Origin: Gryganskiella cystojenkinii
Taxonomy: Eukaryota > Mortierellomycota > Mortierellomycetes > Mortierellales > Mortierellaceae
Assembly (NCBI GenBank): GCA_015852425.1
Contig: JAAAIG010000294.1
Span: 1 to 40,534 of the forward strand
Reading direction: 5' to 3'
DNA length: 40,534 bases
In this document: positions 1-14,191 of the stretch, piece by piece
How the letters are laid out: every line of letters starts with the position of its first letter
How positions within the stretch are numbered: position 1 is the first letter of the stretch
Program-made: the position numbers and the translations under genes
Notes under the pieces: generated by a model
Told to the model about the DNA's origin: nothing
Seen by the model: the letters and a program-made list of their open reading frames with translations, nothing else
The model's database searches: none

Positions 1-74
1 TTCTTTCTTTCTGTTCACATTGCACCCCCTCCTCACAGAAGAAAAAAAAAAAGAAAAAAGGCATCATTCACTCT

Positions 75-3165
<3,091 letters not shown>

Positions 3166-3488
3166 GTTGTAGATGTATATATATAGTATATAGGGTGGAG
3201 AAGAGGGACGAGTGAATGGAAAGAGTGGGAAAGGAGTCGAAGACGATGGAATGGGAAAATGAGAAATGGGCGACTGAAAAGAGTGAAGAGGAGAAAAAAG
3301 GAAAAGAAAAAAAGGAGCCGCATCTTATCCTCGTTGCCCACGGTCACTCTCTCCTCAGCCTGGTTGCACCCACCCCTGGTTCGTATTCATTGCAAAATAT
3401 ATTATTCGAGTTTTTATATTCGCAGTTACGTCTATGGTACTCTTTTATCTTCCTCATTTCTTTTCTTTCTCGAGTTTCTTTCGCTCTT
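3166..3488. other. Intergenic: kinase 5' flank and transporter 3' flank
   Basis: No gene seen. The kinase side has an AT run (about 3174-3193, TATA-like, only about 10-30 bases before the kinase ATG) followed by a long purine-rich tract on the plus strand, which is pyrimidine-rich on the kinase sense strand. Open frames here are low-complexity Lys/Glu-rich readings of that tract and are not supported. Confidence 0.6.
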
Positions 3489-5423
3489 TTACAACTCATG
3501 ACTGTCCTCGTTCTTGGCCGCGACATACGGTCCCTGCGCCTGAGCCTGGCGTTGAGGGTCCAGCGCACGCCAAAGAATCGCCAATCCACCGACAAAGTTC
3601 AAAATCGCACAGATCTGGAAGATGTTGCCCACGGGCAAATCATGTACGCGGAGCAAGATCATGCACACGGCAAAGTTCATGGGCACACGCAAGAAAGCCA
3701 TCACTCCTGTTCGGTTCTGCTCGGGGATCGCTTGAGCACGAAGTGTACCGATTGAGGGGAAGTACATACCCGTCGTGAACTCAAACAACAAAAACGACAG
3801 GACCGTGTACGTCGAGTTCGTAGTGCTCAACGTGATGAAGCAAAAAGAGGCGCCAGAGATAAAGAGAGCGAGGGAGAGAAGGGTATCGGTTGCAAGTCCC
3901 TTACTGGAAAGGATTTTGAAGGCAATTGATCCAAGCATGGTCATGACCATCATTCCCGAGAACAGGTACCCAAGAGGCAAAGTCGCACTGGTAGAACTGG
4001 TAGAGTTCTGGATCGATTGTTCAAGAGCAGGGGTGTACAAAAGGACAAAAGTGTACATGCAGCACTCAAAGACGGTCTGGGCAAGTCCAATGGACAAGAT
4101 ATTGGTATCTAATAGGTTGAAACCAGATTGGTTTTTTTCCTTGGTCAGATGCTTGCATCAATTAAAAAATTAAATGATCAAATCAGCACTGCATCGAATC
4201 ACGTAAAAAAAAAAGAGGGAAAGCACAATACCATTCTTGACCACAATGAGACCCTCAAGCATGCTCTTGAGGACAGATCCCGAGGCATTGGTCTTGCTCT
4301 CGCCATAATTCTCGTCCCAGGTGCTAGAGATCATGAGGAAGGCAAAGATCAGGGTAACGGCACTGACAACAAATGGAGCCGCCAAGTGACCCGACCACTG
4401 AACCGAGATGTTGGCAACGACACCCGCCAAAATCGCCACCAATCCGTTCAAGAAAATTGCCGTGCTGAAAGTGGCGCCGATTAAGGCAGGGGCGAACCCT
4501 AAAGAACAATTAGGATTATAATAATTGCGCCGCAAGTTAGTTTCTTGGGAACACTCCCGTCTCAGTCAGCCCTCTAACCATTAATAGATTCACAGGTCGA
4601 CCTTATTTCCGTGCCCATGACTTCGAAAGATAGATATTGCACAAGTTCAATACAAGAAAACATACCCTTGCGCTGATGCTGAGAGATGTACCAGGCCTCG
4701 AAGACGCAGTACAAGAGAGCGGTCGAGAGTCCACTAAGCAGATGACTGACAACGAGGTACTGGAAGTTACCAGAGAGACGGATCAAACTCGCCGTCGAGG
4801 AAGTGCAGCAGAAGAGAAGAGCCATACGCTTACGACCCCTATAAAAGGGCAGAATTCAATAGCATAAGAGTTGAACAAAAAGAGTAAGTGATGGTATGGT
4901 TGCGTGAAGGTCATTGTCGATGTTCCCAATACACTTTATGGTTTGTTCTCCACTTTTGTTTTAAAAAAAAAGACTCCTTACCAAACGTCGGCAGTGTTGG
5001 CGATAACACTTCCAAAGATGGCACTGCTGACAAAGCCAATGATAAAGAGGAGAGCAATGTCCTCGATCTTGAAGTTGTAGGACTGGTAAAGGGTATAGAG
5101 GTAAGGGCCTTGCAACCAGTCACTAACTAGCAAAGGATGTAATGGACAACGAGGTTGGAGAATAAAAATGATGATGAGTTGGATGGCCCATGGCAAGTTG
5201 GACATTGTCATCATCCATCGAGTTCGTATCTAGTATGCAGTCCTGTCCTATTCAGCCCAGTCTAATGCAGTGTGGCCCTGTCCATGAGTCGTCCCGGGGT
5301 GCATCATGTAAATAAGCAAACATCAAGAGGCTACCCAAAAAAAGACATACTCATCACTGTCAGGTAGACAGCAAGATAGTTGTTGCGGAACTTTGAGAAC
5401 GAGTCTCCAGAGGTGGACAGCAT
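3489..5423 (-). CDS. MFSD5: MFSD5-type major facilitator (molybdate-anion transporter family)
   Basis: Membrane transporter of the family containing animal MFSD5 and algal MOT2, which carry molybdate; the substrate here is inferred only from family membership. Five exons on the minus strand: 5423-5351, 5126-4982, 4838-4666, 4498-4232, 4108-3489, giving 425 residues. Family-specific motifs seen: SDWLQGPYLYTLYQSY near the N-terminus, GRKRMALLFC after the third helix, GLSTALLYCVFEAWYI, then ENYGES in the central loop, and GMYFPSIGTLRAQAIPE with RVPMNFAVC in the second half. Hydrophobic segments alternate throughout, consistent with about 12 helices. The tail is short and hydrophilic and ends DSHEL. 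The first join (exon 1 ATG A to exon 2 TT AGT GAC TGG) gives exactly the family spacing before DWLQ. Confidence 0.9.
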
Positions 5424-5782
5424 GTTTTTTTGTTTGTTCTGCTCTGATTAGGAGAGGAGAGAGGATGAAGAGAGAAAGGGGATGACTATTTTAAAGAGTG
5501 GAAGAGAAAGGGAGAAAAATGAATAGAGATGGAGTTGAATCCAATTTAGGTATGACAGAAAGAGGGCGAAGGAAAGAAGGAAGAACGCACAAAGGGACGC
5601 AAAGGCAGAGAGGGGACACAAACGCAGAAAGGGGCCTCGAGAATGATACAAGAAATGTTCCTATGGGCTGTTGCAGCAATTGGTGGGAAATCAAAAGTGA
5701 ACTCACCTTTGGTGCAACAATAATATCTGATGGACGGATCTCATTTCATTAGGATTTACTCGTGTTATTTTATTCTTTGTTT
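5424..5782. other. Intergenic: transporter 5' flank / 3' flank of the disordered-protein gene
   Basis: No gene seen. The stretch 5450-5640 is strongly purine-rich on the plus strand (GGAGAGGA- and AAAGGGAG-type runs), like the upstream flanks of several other genes in this window. Short Lys/Arg/Glu-rich frames read from it have no family signal. Confidence 0.55.
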
Positions 5783-8700
5783 TCACTTGTGATTATTGTC
5801 GTTGTCGGTTTCCAGAGGTTGGAAGATGGGGAGGAGACAGCGAACGGGCATCGCCGGTGTGGCCCTGGTTCTGGTATTCCGATGTTCGCGGGTGCTGCTG
5901 TACTGTTCCTGTTCTTGTTGATGTTGCTGTTGTTGTTGTTGAGAAGATGGCTCCTGCGAAATAAGACGTGGTCGGTACCTCGGCATCAGTCCATGATCAA
6001 GTAAAGGTGACGGATAGTTCGGCGTCGATCCTTGGCCAGACAATGGTCGTCCATAGTAACGTCTCGGTCCATGGACTAGTGATGGGGGTCTCATCCCCGA
6101 CTGTCCCTGTGTCCCTCTCGTCTCTGATGTTGGTCTAACATAACGAGCCGACCCAAGTACAGTCATCGAGGATATCAGAGGCGGTGGCGCTCTCGACGAG
6201 TTTGAAGTCCTAATAGACCTAACCGAGGACGTGACCAGACATTGAGTAGTGATCCCAAGGGCATCACCGACGCTAGAAAGCTCGTAGGGCCCTTGATGAT
6301 ACCATTGATGCTGCTGCGAGTAATTTGGCCGCTCTGCTAGTTGTTGATAATATGGACTCTGACGTTGACGCGAGGTTCCACTTGTCGTTATCGCTGTTCT
6401 CGTTGATGGCGCTGGATGTGCAACTTGGGGTCGTTGCTGATAATCCAACAAGGGCGGGAGTTGCTGCCACTCTCGTGAAGAAGTCTCTCGAGTAGTTGGC
6501 GCTATTGGAGCGGGTCGCGAGCTCTGTGGGTAGGCAGAACCGAAAGGATACTTAGAAGGAAATGGAGAGGAAGAGAAATAAATCACCTCTTCCTCTTCTC
6601 GCTCTTCAAATTGTCTCATCGGATGCGTTCTTGGCAAATGCATCGCTCCTGTGTTGCCGCGTGGAGGTATCGAAGTGACCCGCCAATTTTCTCCATGTTG
6701 ACCTGGCACGATCACAGTTGCTGCTGGTGAATAGTCCCCTTGATGAGTGACATATCCGTGATGATGAGGTGTTGTCGGATGGAAAAGACGCTTCGGCTGT
6801 CCGTACATGGGTGCAGATCTAGCGATCCCTAGGCCGGATGCTGCCAAACGTCTTGGACGATGATTTGTTTGGTAAGAGTTCTCGGCGGAAGGGTGAGTAT
6901 AAGGAACGGTTGGTGCGTAAAAAGGTGAAGAGGTTAGAAGCGGATAATTTGAAGAGGCAAACAGGGGAATTGAAGCCAGCTCTTCTCCATCCGCTCGCCC
7001 CCAGTTATCGAACTGCATCGTGTACAAGGCTGCGCTGGCCGCAAGCTCCTTCGGACCAATATGTGAATATTGAGGTGCAGGACCTTGATGGTTATTGTAG
7101 CCTGACTGATATTGACCGTGGTTGTACCAGTGTTGATTGCGCTGGTACAGGTGACGGTAACACCTCCGTTCACGTTGACTATGATAGTAATCTTGAGGGC
7201 GACTGTTGCGGACCTTATTTTGACCTGCTGTCATTGAAACCCCTAATCCGTATCCGCCAAGGCCATCATTTTCGTCGTCGTGTCTATCATCGTTATTTTC
7301 GTCTTCGTTGCGCTCATTATTTCTGCTATATTCCTCGTCATCGTCCAAGTCCCCCTCTTCTTCTTTTTCCTCTTGATCGAGGTTATAGATTTCATCCATG
7401 GGTTCGCCTTGGTCTGAAAAGCGACTATTCAAATTATGCGCTGGAGATGAGGCAGGTTCGGTAGAAGCTGAAGAATGAGCCTTAGCTTCTGCCTCGGCGG
7501 CCGCTTTTGCAGTTGCAGCAGCTCTTGCCAACCGTCTCTTCTTGGCCTTCGGTGGATCAGTCGTGTTGTCGCTCGCTGTCGCCCACGCTTTCGCGGACAG
7601 TTTTCTGACTCTACTTCCACGGGGCCGAAGGTCAGCAGGAGTATAGGAGGTTTTTTTCTCTTCGCCTTTGGCCGATTGCCTCTCCTTTTTCTTCCATTTC
7701 GCGCCCGTGGGTGTGGTAGCCGCCATCGCATCCGTAGTGTCGGTCGTTACTGAGTTGGCTCTTTTCCGTCTCGTGCTGGAGATCGGTCCCACAGGGATGG
7801 TGATGTCGGGGCCAGAATTAGTGGCGGCACGCTTCTTTCGTGATTTCGGGACCTTGGCAACGGCAGTTGTTGTCGCCTTCTTCCTTAGTTTAGGCGCGGC
7901 AGAAGAAGAGACAGCGTGAGCCGAGTTTCTAAGGATCTCTCTAGTCGGTGAGGACGAAGAAGGATCGGTCGAGTCGTTTTTGTCATCATTGGCATTCTCC
8001 TGTACAATATCTTGCTCGTCGTCGAAATCTTCTTGAGATCGTTTTTTGCCTTTCCTTTTCAAGTCAACAGTACGCGCTGCTTTTGTTGTTTTACGGGTAC
8101 TCGAAGATCCCGCTGCGGATAGGGAGCACGTTGGATTTTGAGAACCTGCATCATTGATAGTATCATCATTTCGTCCCTGAGCCTCGTTCTGTGGAAAGAG
8201 TCTCATTTTCTTGTATGATCGACGAGCAATCGATGTGGTTGATGATGTGGCGTCGGCTGCAGGATTGACGCTACGAGTCGTCGTCTGAGGGGTCGAGATA
8301 TTAGGAGTACTACTGCCACTTCCACTTCCACTGCTGTTACTACCACCGATGGTGCTGGCTATGCTCTTGAGTCCAGATCGAGTCGATGAAGTTGTTATGC
8401 CGGCGATCGAGGTTGCCTTTTTCGATTGGGGCCGGCTGCGTCGCGTGGCTTTGACTGACTTGAGAGCGTCAGTCACACTAACGGCCATAGGGACGTTGGC
8501 GTTTTTAGCAATATGATCTTGACTGTGACCGGCAGCCGCTAAGGAAGTGGCGGAAGACGCAGATGATGGCAGAGCCATTACAGCTTCAGCTACAGTCACC
8601 AAAATTGGCGAGGAGGGCGATGATGGAGCTACTGGCCCCTGTGGAGGATCCTGATTATTTTGAGAGAAGTTCGGTTGTACATCTGTTGATGTTCTTTTTG

Positions 8701-9139
8701 TTGCGGTTGCATCAATAGCTGTTGCTTCGGTAGATATTGCATCAGCAGTTGTTGCATCGGTTGAAATTGTGTCCGTTGTAGTTGCTTTGGTTCTTCTGTC
8801 AGCCCGTAGATCTCTTGCGACTTTTGTCGTGGCAGTAGCAATGGTGGTGGTCGCGGGAGAGCGAACTGAAGCTCTCGTTGGTAGGATCTCGGCTATGGCC
8901 TTGTTGGCGATAGATTTAGACGCTAGTCTCATTTTCGACAGCTTTGTAACGGTTTCAGGTACGGGGTTGGTGGAAGACGAAAGAACGCCAGAGTGAGGAT
9001 TGGTAGCAGGGACAGTAGAAGGAGACGTATTCGCAGTATTCACAGCGGTAAAAGCAGCAGCAGCTTCAGCGGCCTTTGCCGCCTTAACAGATCGAGTGTT
9101 TGGTTTCTCGTAGACGGCGGTTCTTGGAGTGCGAGTCAT
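5783..9139 (-). CDS. Large intrinsically disordered protein, function unknown
   Basis: Uninterrupted minus-strand frame of 1118 codons starting at ATG 9139; the uninterrupted length and a TATAAAA-like element about 100 bases upstream support a real gene. I do not recognise a domain. The N-terminal half is Ala/Thr/Ser-rich and includes a run of five-residue repeats (about residues 120-144; units such as ISTDA, TTADA, ISTEA, TAIDA). Basic clusters that could act as nuclear localisation signals lie near residues 357 (KRKGKKRS), 434 (RKKRA) and 531 (KAKKRRLARA), followed by an Ala/Glu/Lys-rich stretch. An Asp/Glu/Asn-rich acidic block lies at about 588-625. The C-terminal half is rich in Tyr, His, Pro, Arg and Gln, with a polyglutamine run near 1062-1067. 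Composition suggests a nuclear scaffold or regulator, but that is inference only. It could be lineage-specific. Confidence 0.72.
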   Translation of the reverse strand: MTRTPRTAVYEKPNTRSVKAAKAAEAAAAFTAVNTANTSPSTVPATNPHSGVLSSSTNPVPETVTKLSKMRLASKSIANKAIAEILPTRASVRSPATTTIATATTKVARDLRADRRTKATTTDTISTDATTADAISTEATAIDATATKRTSTDVQPNFSQNNQDPPQGPVAPSSPSSPILVTVAEAVMALPSSASSATSLAAAGHSQDHIAKNANVPMAVSVTDALKSVKATRRSRPQSKKATSIAGITTSSTRSGLKSIASTIGGSNSSGSGSGSSTPNISTPQTTTRSVNPAADATSSTTSIARRSYKKMRLFPQNEAQGRNDDTINDAGSQNPTCSLSAAGSSSTRKTTKAARTVDLKRKGKKRSQEDFDDEQDIVQENANDDKNDSTDPSSSSPTREILRNSAHAVSSSAAPKLRKKATTTAVAKVPKSRKKRAATNSGPDITIPVGPISSTRRKRANSVTTDTTDAMAATTPTGAKWKKKERQSAKGEEKKTSYTPADLRPRGSRVRKLSAKAWATASDNTTDPPKAKKRRLARAAATAKAAAEAEAKAHSSASTEPASSPAHNLNSRFSDQGEPMDEIYNLDQEEKEEEGDLDDDEEYSRNNERNEDENNDDRHDDENDGLGGYGLGVSMTAGQNKVRNSRPQDYYHSQRERRCYRHLYQRNQHWYNHGQYQSGYNNHQGPAPQYSHIGPKELAASAALYTMQFDNWGRADGEELASIPLFASSNYPLLTSSPFYAPTVPYTHPSAENSYQTNHRPRRLAASGLGIARSAPMYGQPKRLFHPTTPHHHGYVTHQGDYSPAATVIVPGQHGENWRVTSIPPRGNTGAMHLPRTHPMRQFEEREEEEVIYFSSSPFPSKYPFGSAYPQSSRPAPIAPTTRETSSREWQQLPPLLDYQQRPQVAHPAPSTRTAITTSGTSRQRQSPYYQQLAERPNYSQQHQWYHQGPYELSSVGDALGITTQCLVTSSVRSIRTSNSSRAPPPLISSMTVLGSARYVRPTSETRGTQGQSGMRPPSLVHGPRRYYGRPLSGQGSTPNYPSPLLDHGLMPRYRPRLISQEPSSQQQQQQHQQEQEQYSSTREHRNTRTRATPAMPVRCLLPIFQPLETDNDNNHK
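8708..8782 (-). repeat. Five-codon tandem repeat inside the disordered-protein gene
   Basis: Five diverged 15-base units in register with the reading frame, encoding TTTDT, ISTDA, TTADA, ISTEA and TAIDA. Units match best at the acidic codon and the final Ala (GCA). Being in frame, a copy-number change would add or remove five residues without breaking the gene. Confidence 0.75.
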
Positions 9140-9239
9140 GGGTAGCGATTATCAGTTTTTTATTTCTCGTTTTGAGTGTAGTTGTTTGGAGGATTAGAGA
9201 GTTAAAAGCTGAAAGGCTGGAGGCTGGAAGAGGAAGAGA

Positions 9240-9247
9240 TTTTTATA
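9240..9247 (-). promoter_or_regulatory. TATA-like element upstream of the disordered-protein gene
   Basis: Minus strand reads TATAAAAA about 100 bases before the ATG at 9139. Position and sequence fit a core promoter; transcription start is not known. Confidence 0.45.
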
Positions 9248-9696
9248 TTAAGCAACAGACTGGGGGGGGGGGGTTGATTGTCGTGCTTTTGTGCATCATC
9301 CAAAAAAAACGCGTTCAAAGGGCAAAAAGAACGACACGACCAGATATTTCTTTTTCACAACCATTCTATCGAAGGCTGTCGTCTGCTGAGGGAATCGCCT
9401 CAAAGGAATCGTCCACTCGAAGAACACCTGCTCCAAGGGGCGTACGACAATAAACAGCCTGTGGACATTTTGACCTTCTCGGATTTCACCACCACTCTCT
9501 TTGTTTCCCTCAATTCTCCATTCCATCTTGTTGTCTCGAATAAATTGACCAGGAACGGCCATTTCATTTTCTATCCACAAGTGTACCACCTATTAGACTA
9601 CAACCACGAACCCACACTCTTGATTATTCAACAGAGGCGGCGCGTAGCTATCCCGTCAAAACAACAACGGCAGCAGCGAGGGGGGGTTTATTCGAT
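9248..9696. other. Intergenic between the disordered-protein gene and the CSC1-type channel gene
   Basis: No gene seen. Contains a 12-base G run (about 9262-9273). The rest is ordinary mixed sequence, presumably the channel gene's 3' untranslated region and the next gene's promoter. Short frames on either strand have no recognisable protein. Confidence 0.5.
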
Positions 9697-12600
9697 CTAT
9701 TCGCCTCTCTCTAACCGGTATCGTGTCTCCTCACCAGGTGCATAGATCAACCCTCCAACCCGAGCTTTCGCTGTCTTTGCATCCAAGACCGCGCCATCTG
9801 TCGCGACCACGATCCCCAACCTCAACAGCTTTTCAATCTCGCCTTGCATCAACCTTCTCTCATCCATGGGCAACCATACAGGTTTCTGTTCGTTATAGAT
9901 CGCAGGGTGACAGTATGCTTGATCCTGTAGCCGCTCTAGCTCTGGATCCACGTGCAAGGCCTCGGCCCGATCCAGCTCTTCTTGGATCTGAATCTGGGAC
10001 TGGTACTGCGCATCTGCAATGTCGACAACTCTGCTATAAGACACGGGTCGATCCATGAACGAGGTGGGTCGACTGTTGTTGTTGGAGTGGGTTCCATGGC
10101 GATTCAAGAACGAGACGGGTCTATCCATCGACACCATAGGGGTACCATCATGTGGATGGAAGGACTGCGATTGATGCTGCGGCATCAAAAACCGAGATTC
10201 AATTGAGGCAGGCATCGTCTCTGCTCCACGCTGATTCCCATATAATAAATCTTTTGGTGGCGATACTGAGAGCTCATGAACGGCCGGTGTTGAGTTGGGG
10301 ACAACAGACTTTCTCGAATATTCCTGCAGGACATGATCAGGGTAGGACGCATTCTCGTTCACATCTTTGTACAGGCTTTGTTGATATTGTTCGTGGTTGC
10401 TCCGATACCTAGTCGACAGCTCTGGACTCTCGCTCCGATTTGAGGTCAGATTCCGTTGCGATAGATTATCAAGCGACATGACCATGCCACCCTCGTTGGA
10501 TCCTCGTCCGAGTTCAATATCGGGGACGCTACTGTCGACCCCCATTTTTTTGTTTCCGTCCGTGACCACGCCATCTTCGTTTACATGCAAGTCCTTGGAG
10601 AACAAGGCTACGGGCAAGAACGTCACCAGCGGATCAAAAGCCTGGTTCATGTTTGTGAGCGCCATGGCCGTGATTACAACCAGGATGAACAATAGGACCA
10701 GCTGAGGAGTTGCGTTCAGTGTACCAGACTTGAGCAAGAAGACACCGAACAGGAGGACTTGGGAGATGAAGATACCCGTAAAGACTTGCTTGACCGCTTT
10801 GGGAAATGCCAACCCACCAGTCTCAACAGTTTGGTGGTAGACATAGAGGAATTGATGACGGTACACAAAGTAGTAGATCGTGAAATAAAATGTGACGAAC
10901 GGCAAGACCAGCGGCGCCACGGTCGAGTACAGGATACCGATACAGAACATTAGAGTCTGCTTGGGGAAAAGGACACCATAGTCGACGGATTCAAGACGAC
11001 CTTGGACGTCCCAGATCTGGCGGGGGCTCTTTGCCAGGAGCTGGGTATAAAGGATATTGAGAAGCAACGGGACTATTTGAAGCTATCAGGGCAAGGCAGG
11101 CGTTGTTATTGTTGATTGATCGGGGGTCGGTTAGCCTTGTACAATAAAGCACGCAATCACTACTGGAAAAAGCCACGAACTAGACTTACCAGTTCAATCA
11201 TAGGTCCGACAAACCCTTGAAAGATAACGTAGGTGATAAAGAAGGTAGAGGCCAGTGGCAGTTTCTGGCCCACCAAGTTTATGACAGCATCAAAAGTAAA
11301 GCCTGCAGTAGCCTTGAGATCTTCGACGGCCTTCAGGATACCACCGGTCAACGTCGAGATGAGCAAGACATTGACGACCAAGAAGAAAAAGTACTTTGAC
11401 ATGACCGAGAGCGTAATGTTGCTCTGGCGAACATGGCCCTCGTATGTCGCCATCATGGTCAAGAGAACAGGCAGGAGCGCCATCAACCCTGCGAGGAGAA
11501 TAGGAGGCAGAACACCCGAGATGATAGCCAAAAGTCCACTAGGAAGTTTTTCCAGGAAACTCAAGAACGGGAACTCGCGGACAATATCGGTGATGGAGGA
11601 CAGACCGGAGACAACAAATGTCGGTATAGTCCACAGCAGGATCATGGCGGTCGTCAACGCAAGGATGATCAAGTGACGACCCTTTCGAATGACCGTGCTG
11701 AGGTTCATGTTTTCCCAAACGACTTCCAGCGGCGAGATTTCCGAGTACATAGGCGTCATGTAGAATTCTTTCGGGTGAACGACTGTCTGTACTGCACTGT
11801 GAGCTCCAAACTGACTCCGAAACTGAATAAAAGCCGAGTTGAGCGAGCTGACAGAGCCGGATTGCTGTGCCTGTTGAATCTCCTTGTTCAGTTGACAGAG
11901 TCGGTCCGTGTAAAAATCGACGAGGTCGACCTTCTCTCCAACACAGGGCATCTTGTTGATCTTCCCAAGAGGTCTCACAGGCCCTGTGGCCTTCTTCTTG
12001 TACGCTGATCGAACGTAGTTGTACTCTGCCATCTCGAGTTTGGTGACAATCTCATCTCGTTCCTTACACAGCTTCATAAGATTCTTCGGATTTCTAAGTA
12101 AAAAAACGCAAGAAGAAGAGTATGGAAGTGAGAAAATGGATATATTTAGAGTACACCCCATAGTACCGAAACATGGACCGAGAAAAGTAAACCAGTATCA
12201 ACCCATCTGTTCGGCATTGAGCAACGTACCGGTTCAGCCAAACTTTAGCAACACCGCCTGGGAATCGATTAAAGATGTTGAACATGGCCTCTTCCGTGTT
12301 GAGTCCCTTTGGGATAGCGGTAACAAGGATAGTGGTCGACTGGGGTGTCTTGACATGCTTGTCGCTCATCAGATATGCGTGCCTCCGTCTGGTGTACTCT
12401 CGCATCTCGCGCCACAACAGGATTATGGCAGCGACTTTGTGTGTTTTTATGTGAGTATGTCCATCAAAGCAGAATAGAGACCATAATCGGATTAGTTCAC
12501 TGGACGACGTACTTAGAATCTCTCCAAAAGGCAATGAAATTTAAGCAATGCGCTTGAACAAAAAACGTTACATGAAAAGACGTATGTCAAGGTAAGATGG

Positions 12601-13517
12601 AACCAGAGACGCCATCCTGCCGTGACGTTACCAATGGTCATACTGCCAAGTCCACCCTCTTTTGCACCGTGAATGACATTCAGGGGAATAAGAACCGGTA
12701 TGGACAACAGCGAGCACCCTGTGAAGAAAAATCTACGATCAATGACAAAAACAAAAATGGTCAGTTTTCTCTGCTGTCTCTTGACCTACTTTGTGTAACA
12801 AATATCCCTTCCAACAGAACTACCGGGGGACTTTATTGCGTCATGGCGGTCACACAAAGAGGAAGGCAGCAGCCTGACAGCAAGAAGTTGATAGACTAGA
12901 GCCACCCACCACTTCTCTGTCTTTTTGGACTCCTTTGAGAAATCTGCCTTTTAGAGCGCATAAAAGGCCCAATATACTTACGCACTCATACGCAGGAAAC
13001 GCAAGAACATGTAGGCATCCAGTCCAACCCTGTCCAGCAGTTCCCTGTCCTTGACCTTGAACGATGCGGTGATCCAACTAAAGGCCCCTGGAGGTAAGTC
13101 TGGTGAGCGAATGCTGTGCACAAAGGGAGAATATGAGACAAGGTCAGGTCAGTCAGGGTCCATATCGTTGATGGTCAATGGCAATGATAAGAGCCGAAGG
13201 TCCGAAGGAGAATAGATCAACCACAAAAAAAACCCCCCATTTCCCCGATTTCCACATTTTCCAGTTCATCGTTCACTCTCCTCGGAAAAACGGGTACATA
13301 AAAAGGAGACAGGGTGAGGACCTTACTCTTTGTTGACAAGATATGTTCTGGGTTGGTAAATCTTTTTTGACCAGTGCCGGACAACACAAAAGGTGGCAAA
13401 GAGCCCGGCACTAAGGGCAGCGTTGAACAGCAAAGACGAGACAAAGGACTTGATGGACGAGTCTGCCTTCAACTGGGGGTCGGTCGTGGAGTTGGTGGCG
13501 CTGACATAGAGTGACAT
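9697..13517 (-). CDS. CSC1/OSCA/TMEM63-family calcium-permeable stress-gated channel
   Basis: Plasma-membrane cation channel opened by osmotic or mechanical stress (family knowledge). Exons on the minus strand: 13517-13327, 13113-12986, a probable 18-nt exon 12873-12856, 12718-12572, 12434-12230, 12093-11190, 11082-9697, giving about 992 residues (986 if the small exon is absent). Seen in order: an N-terminal membrane segment (FVSSLLFNAALSAGLFATF), FSWITASFKVKDRELLDRVGLDAYMFLRFLRM, a second helix ending PVLIPLN, LWREMREYTRRRH, the cytosolic loop with SAFIQFRSQFGAH and the PLEVVWENMN motif, then the multi-helix channel block. The long cytosolic tail has three RPxS motifs (about 850-885) and ends in a domain resembling the fungal PHM7 C-terminal extension (about 901-992: HPAIYNEQKPVWLP). 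The donor of exon 2 is the least certain join, discussed as a finding. Confidence 0.9.
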
Positions 13518-14191
13518 CGTTGGTTAGTCACTCTTCCGGCCTGGAAGCGAATGGAATGAGTTTTTGGAATGCGTTTCGAAATGTGGGTAAAGCTTAAAAA
13601 AACGATCCTGTTCCTGGATGTGTATATATGTGTGTGAGGGTTGCAGGGAATGGAGAACAGGACTTGACCGCAATGCTTGAATGAGAGTGGAGAGTCGGGG
13701 GAGAAAGCCTAGTGACCTAGTAACGACAAGAGCACAAGGAGAAAAAGAAACAAAGAAAAGGAACAAGCATTGGCCCCCAACACCAAAGCCAAATAGTAAT
13801 GACGATATGAGATTCCTGACACTGGTCGCCCAACATCAGCAGAGAATCAAAGAGAAGGACGATGACAGCACCAGTAGGGCGGAGTTTTTTTGAACCCTTT
13901 CGGAGGTCTCTCTTTTCTTTCTTCCATTGTTTCTTCTTTTTTTACTTTGATTCATGATTCACAAGGATACCTCATGTATTCTGCTTGTTGTCTTTTCCCG
14001 AAGCCAGTGGGGAGGGGGGAACCGTGATCAAAGTAGTATGCAAGAACCATCAAAACTCCACTGGAGAAAGGAAAAAAAAGACAAAAGAAATCAAATGAAT
14101 ATGAAAACACCTCAAGGAAGCATTGAGTGGTTATGATGATTATTATTGTACAAGTGGGTGAGCTATCTCTCTATCGTTTTTCTGCAACTAT
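13518..14191. other. Intergenic: channel-gene promoter and glutamate dehydrogenase 3' flank
   Basis: No gene seen. A TATATA-like string lies about 105 bases upstream of the channel ATG (near 13620-13627). The remainder has short T-runs and no recognisable coding frame. Confidence 0.5.
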
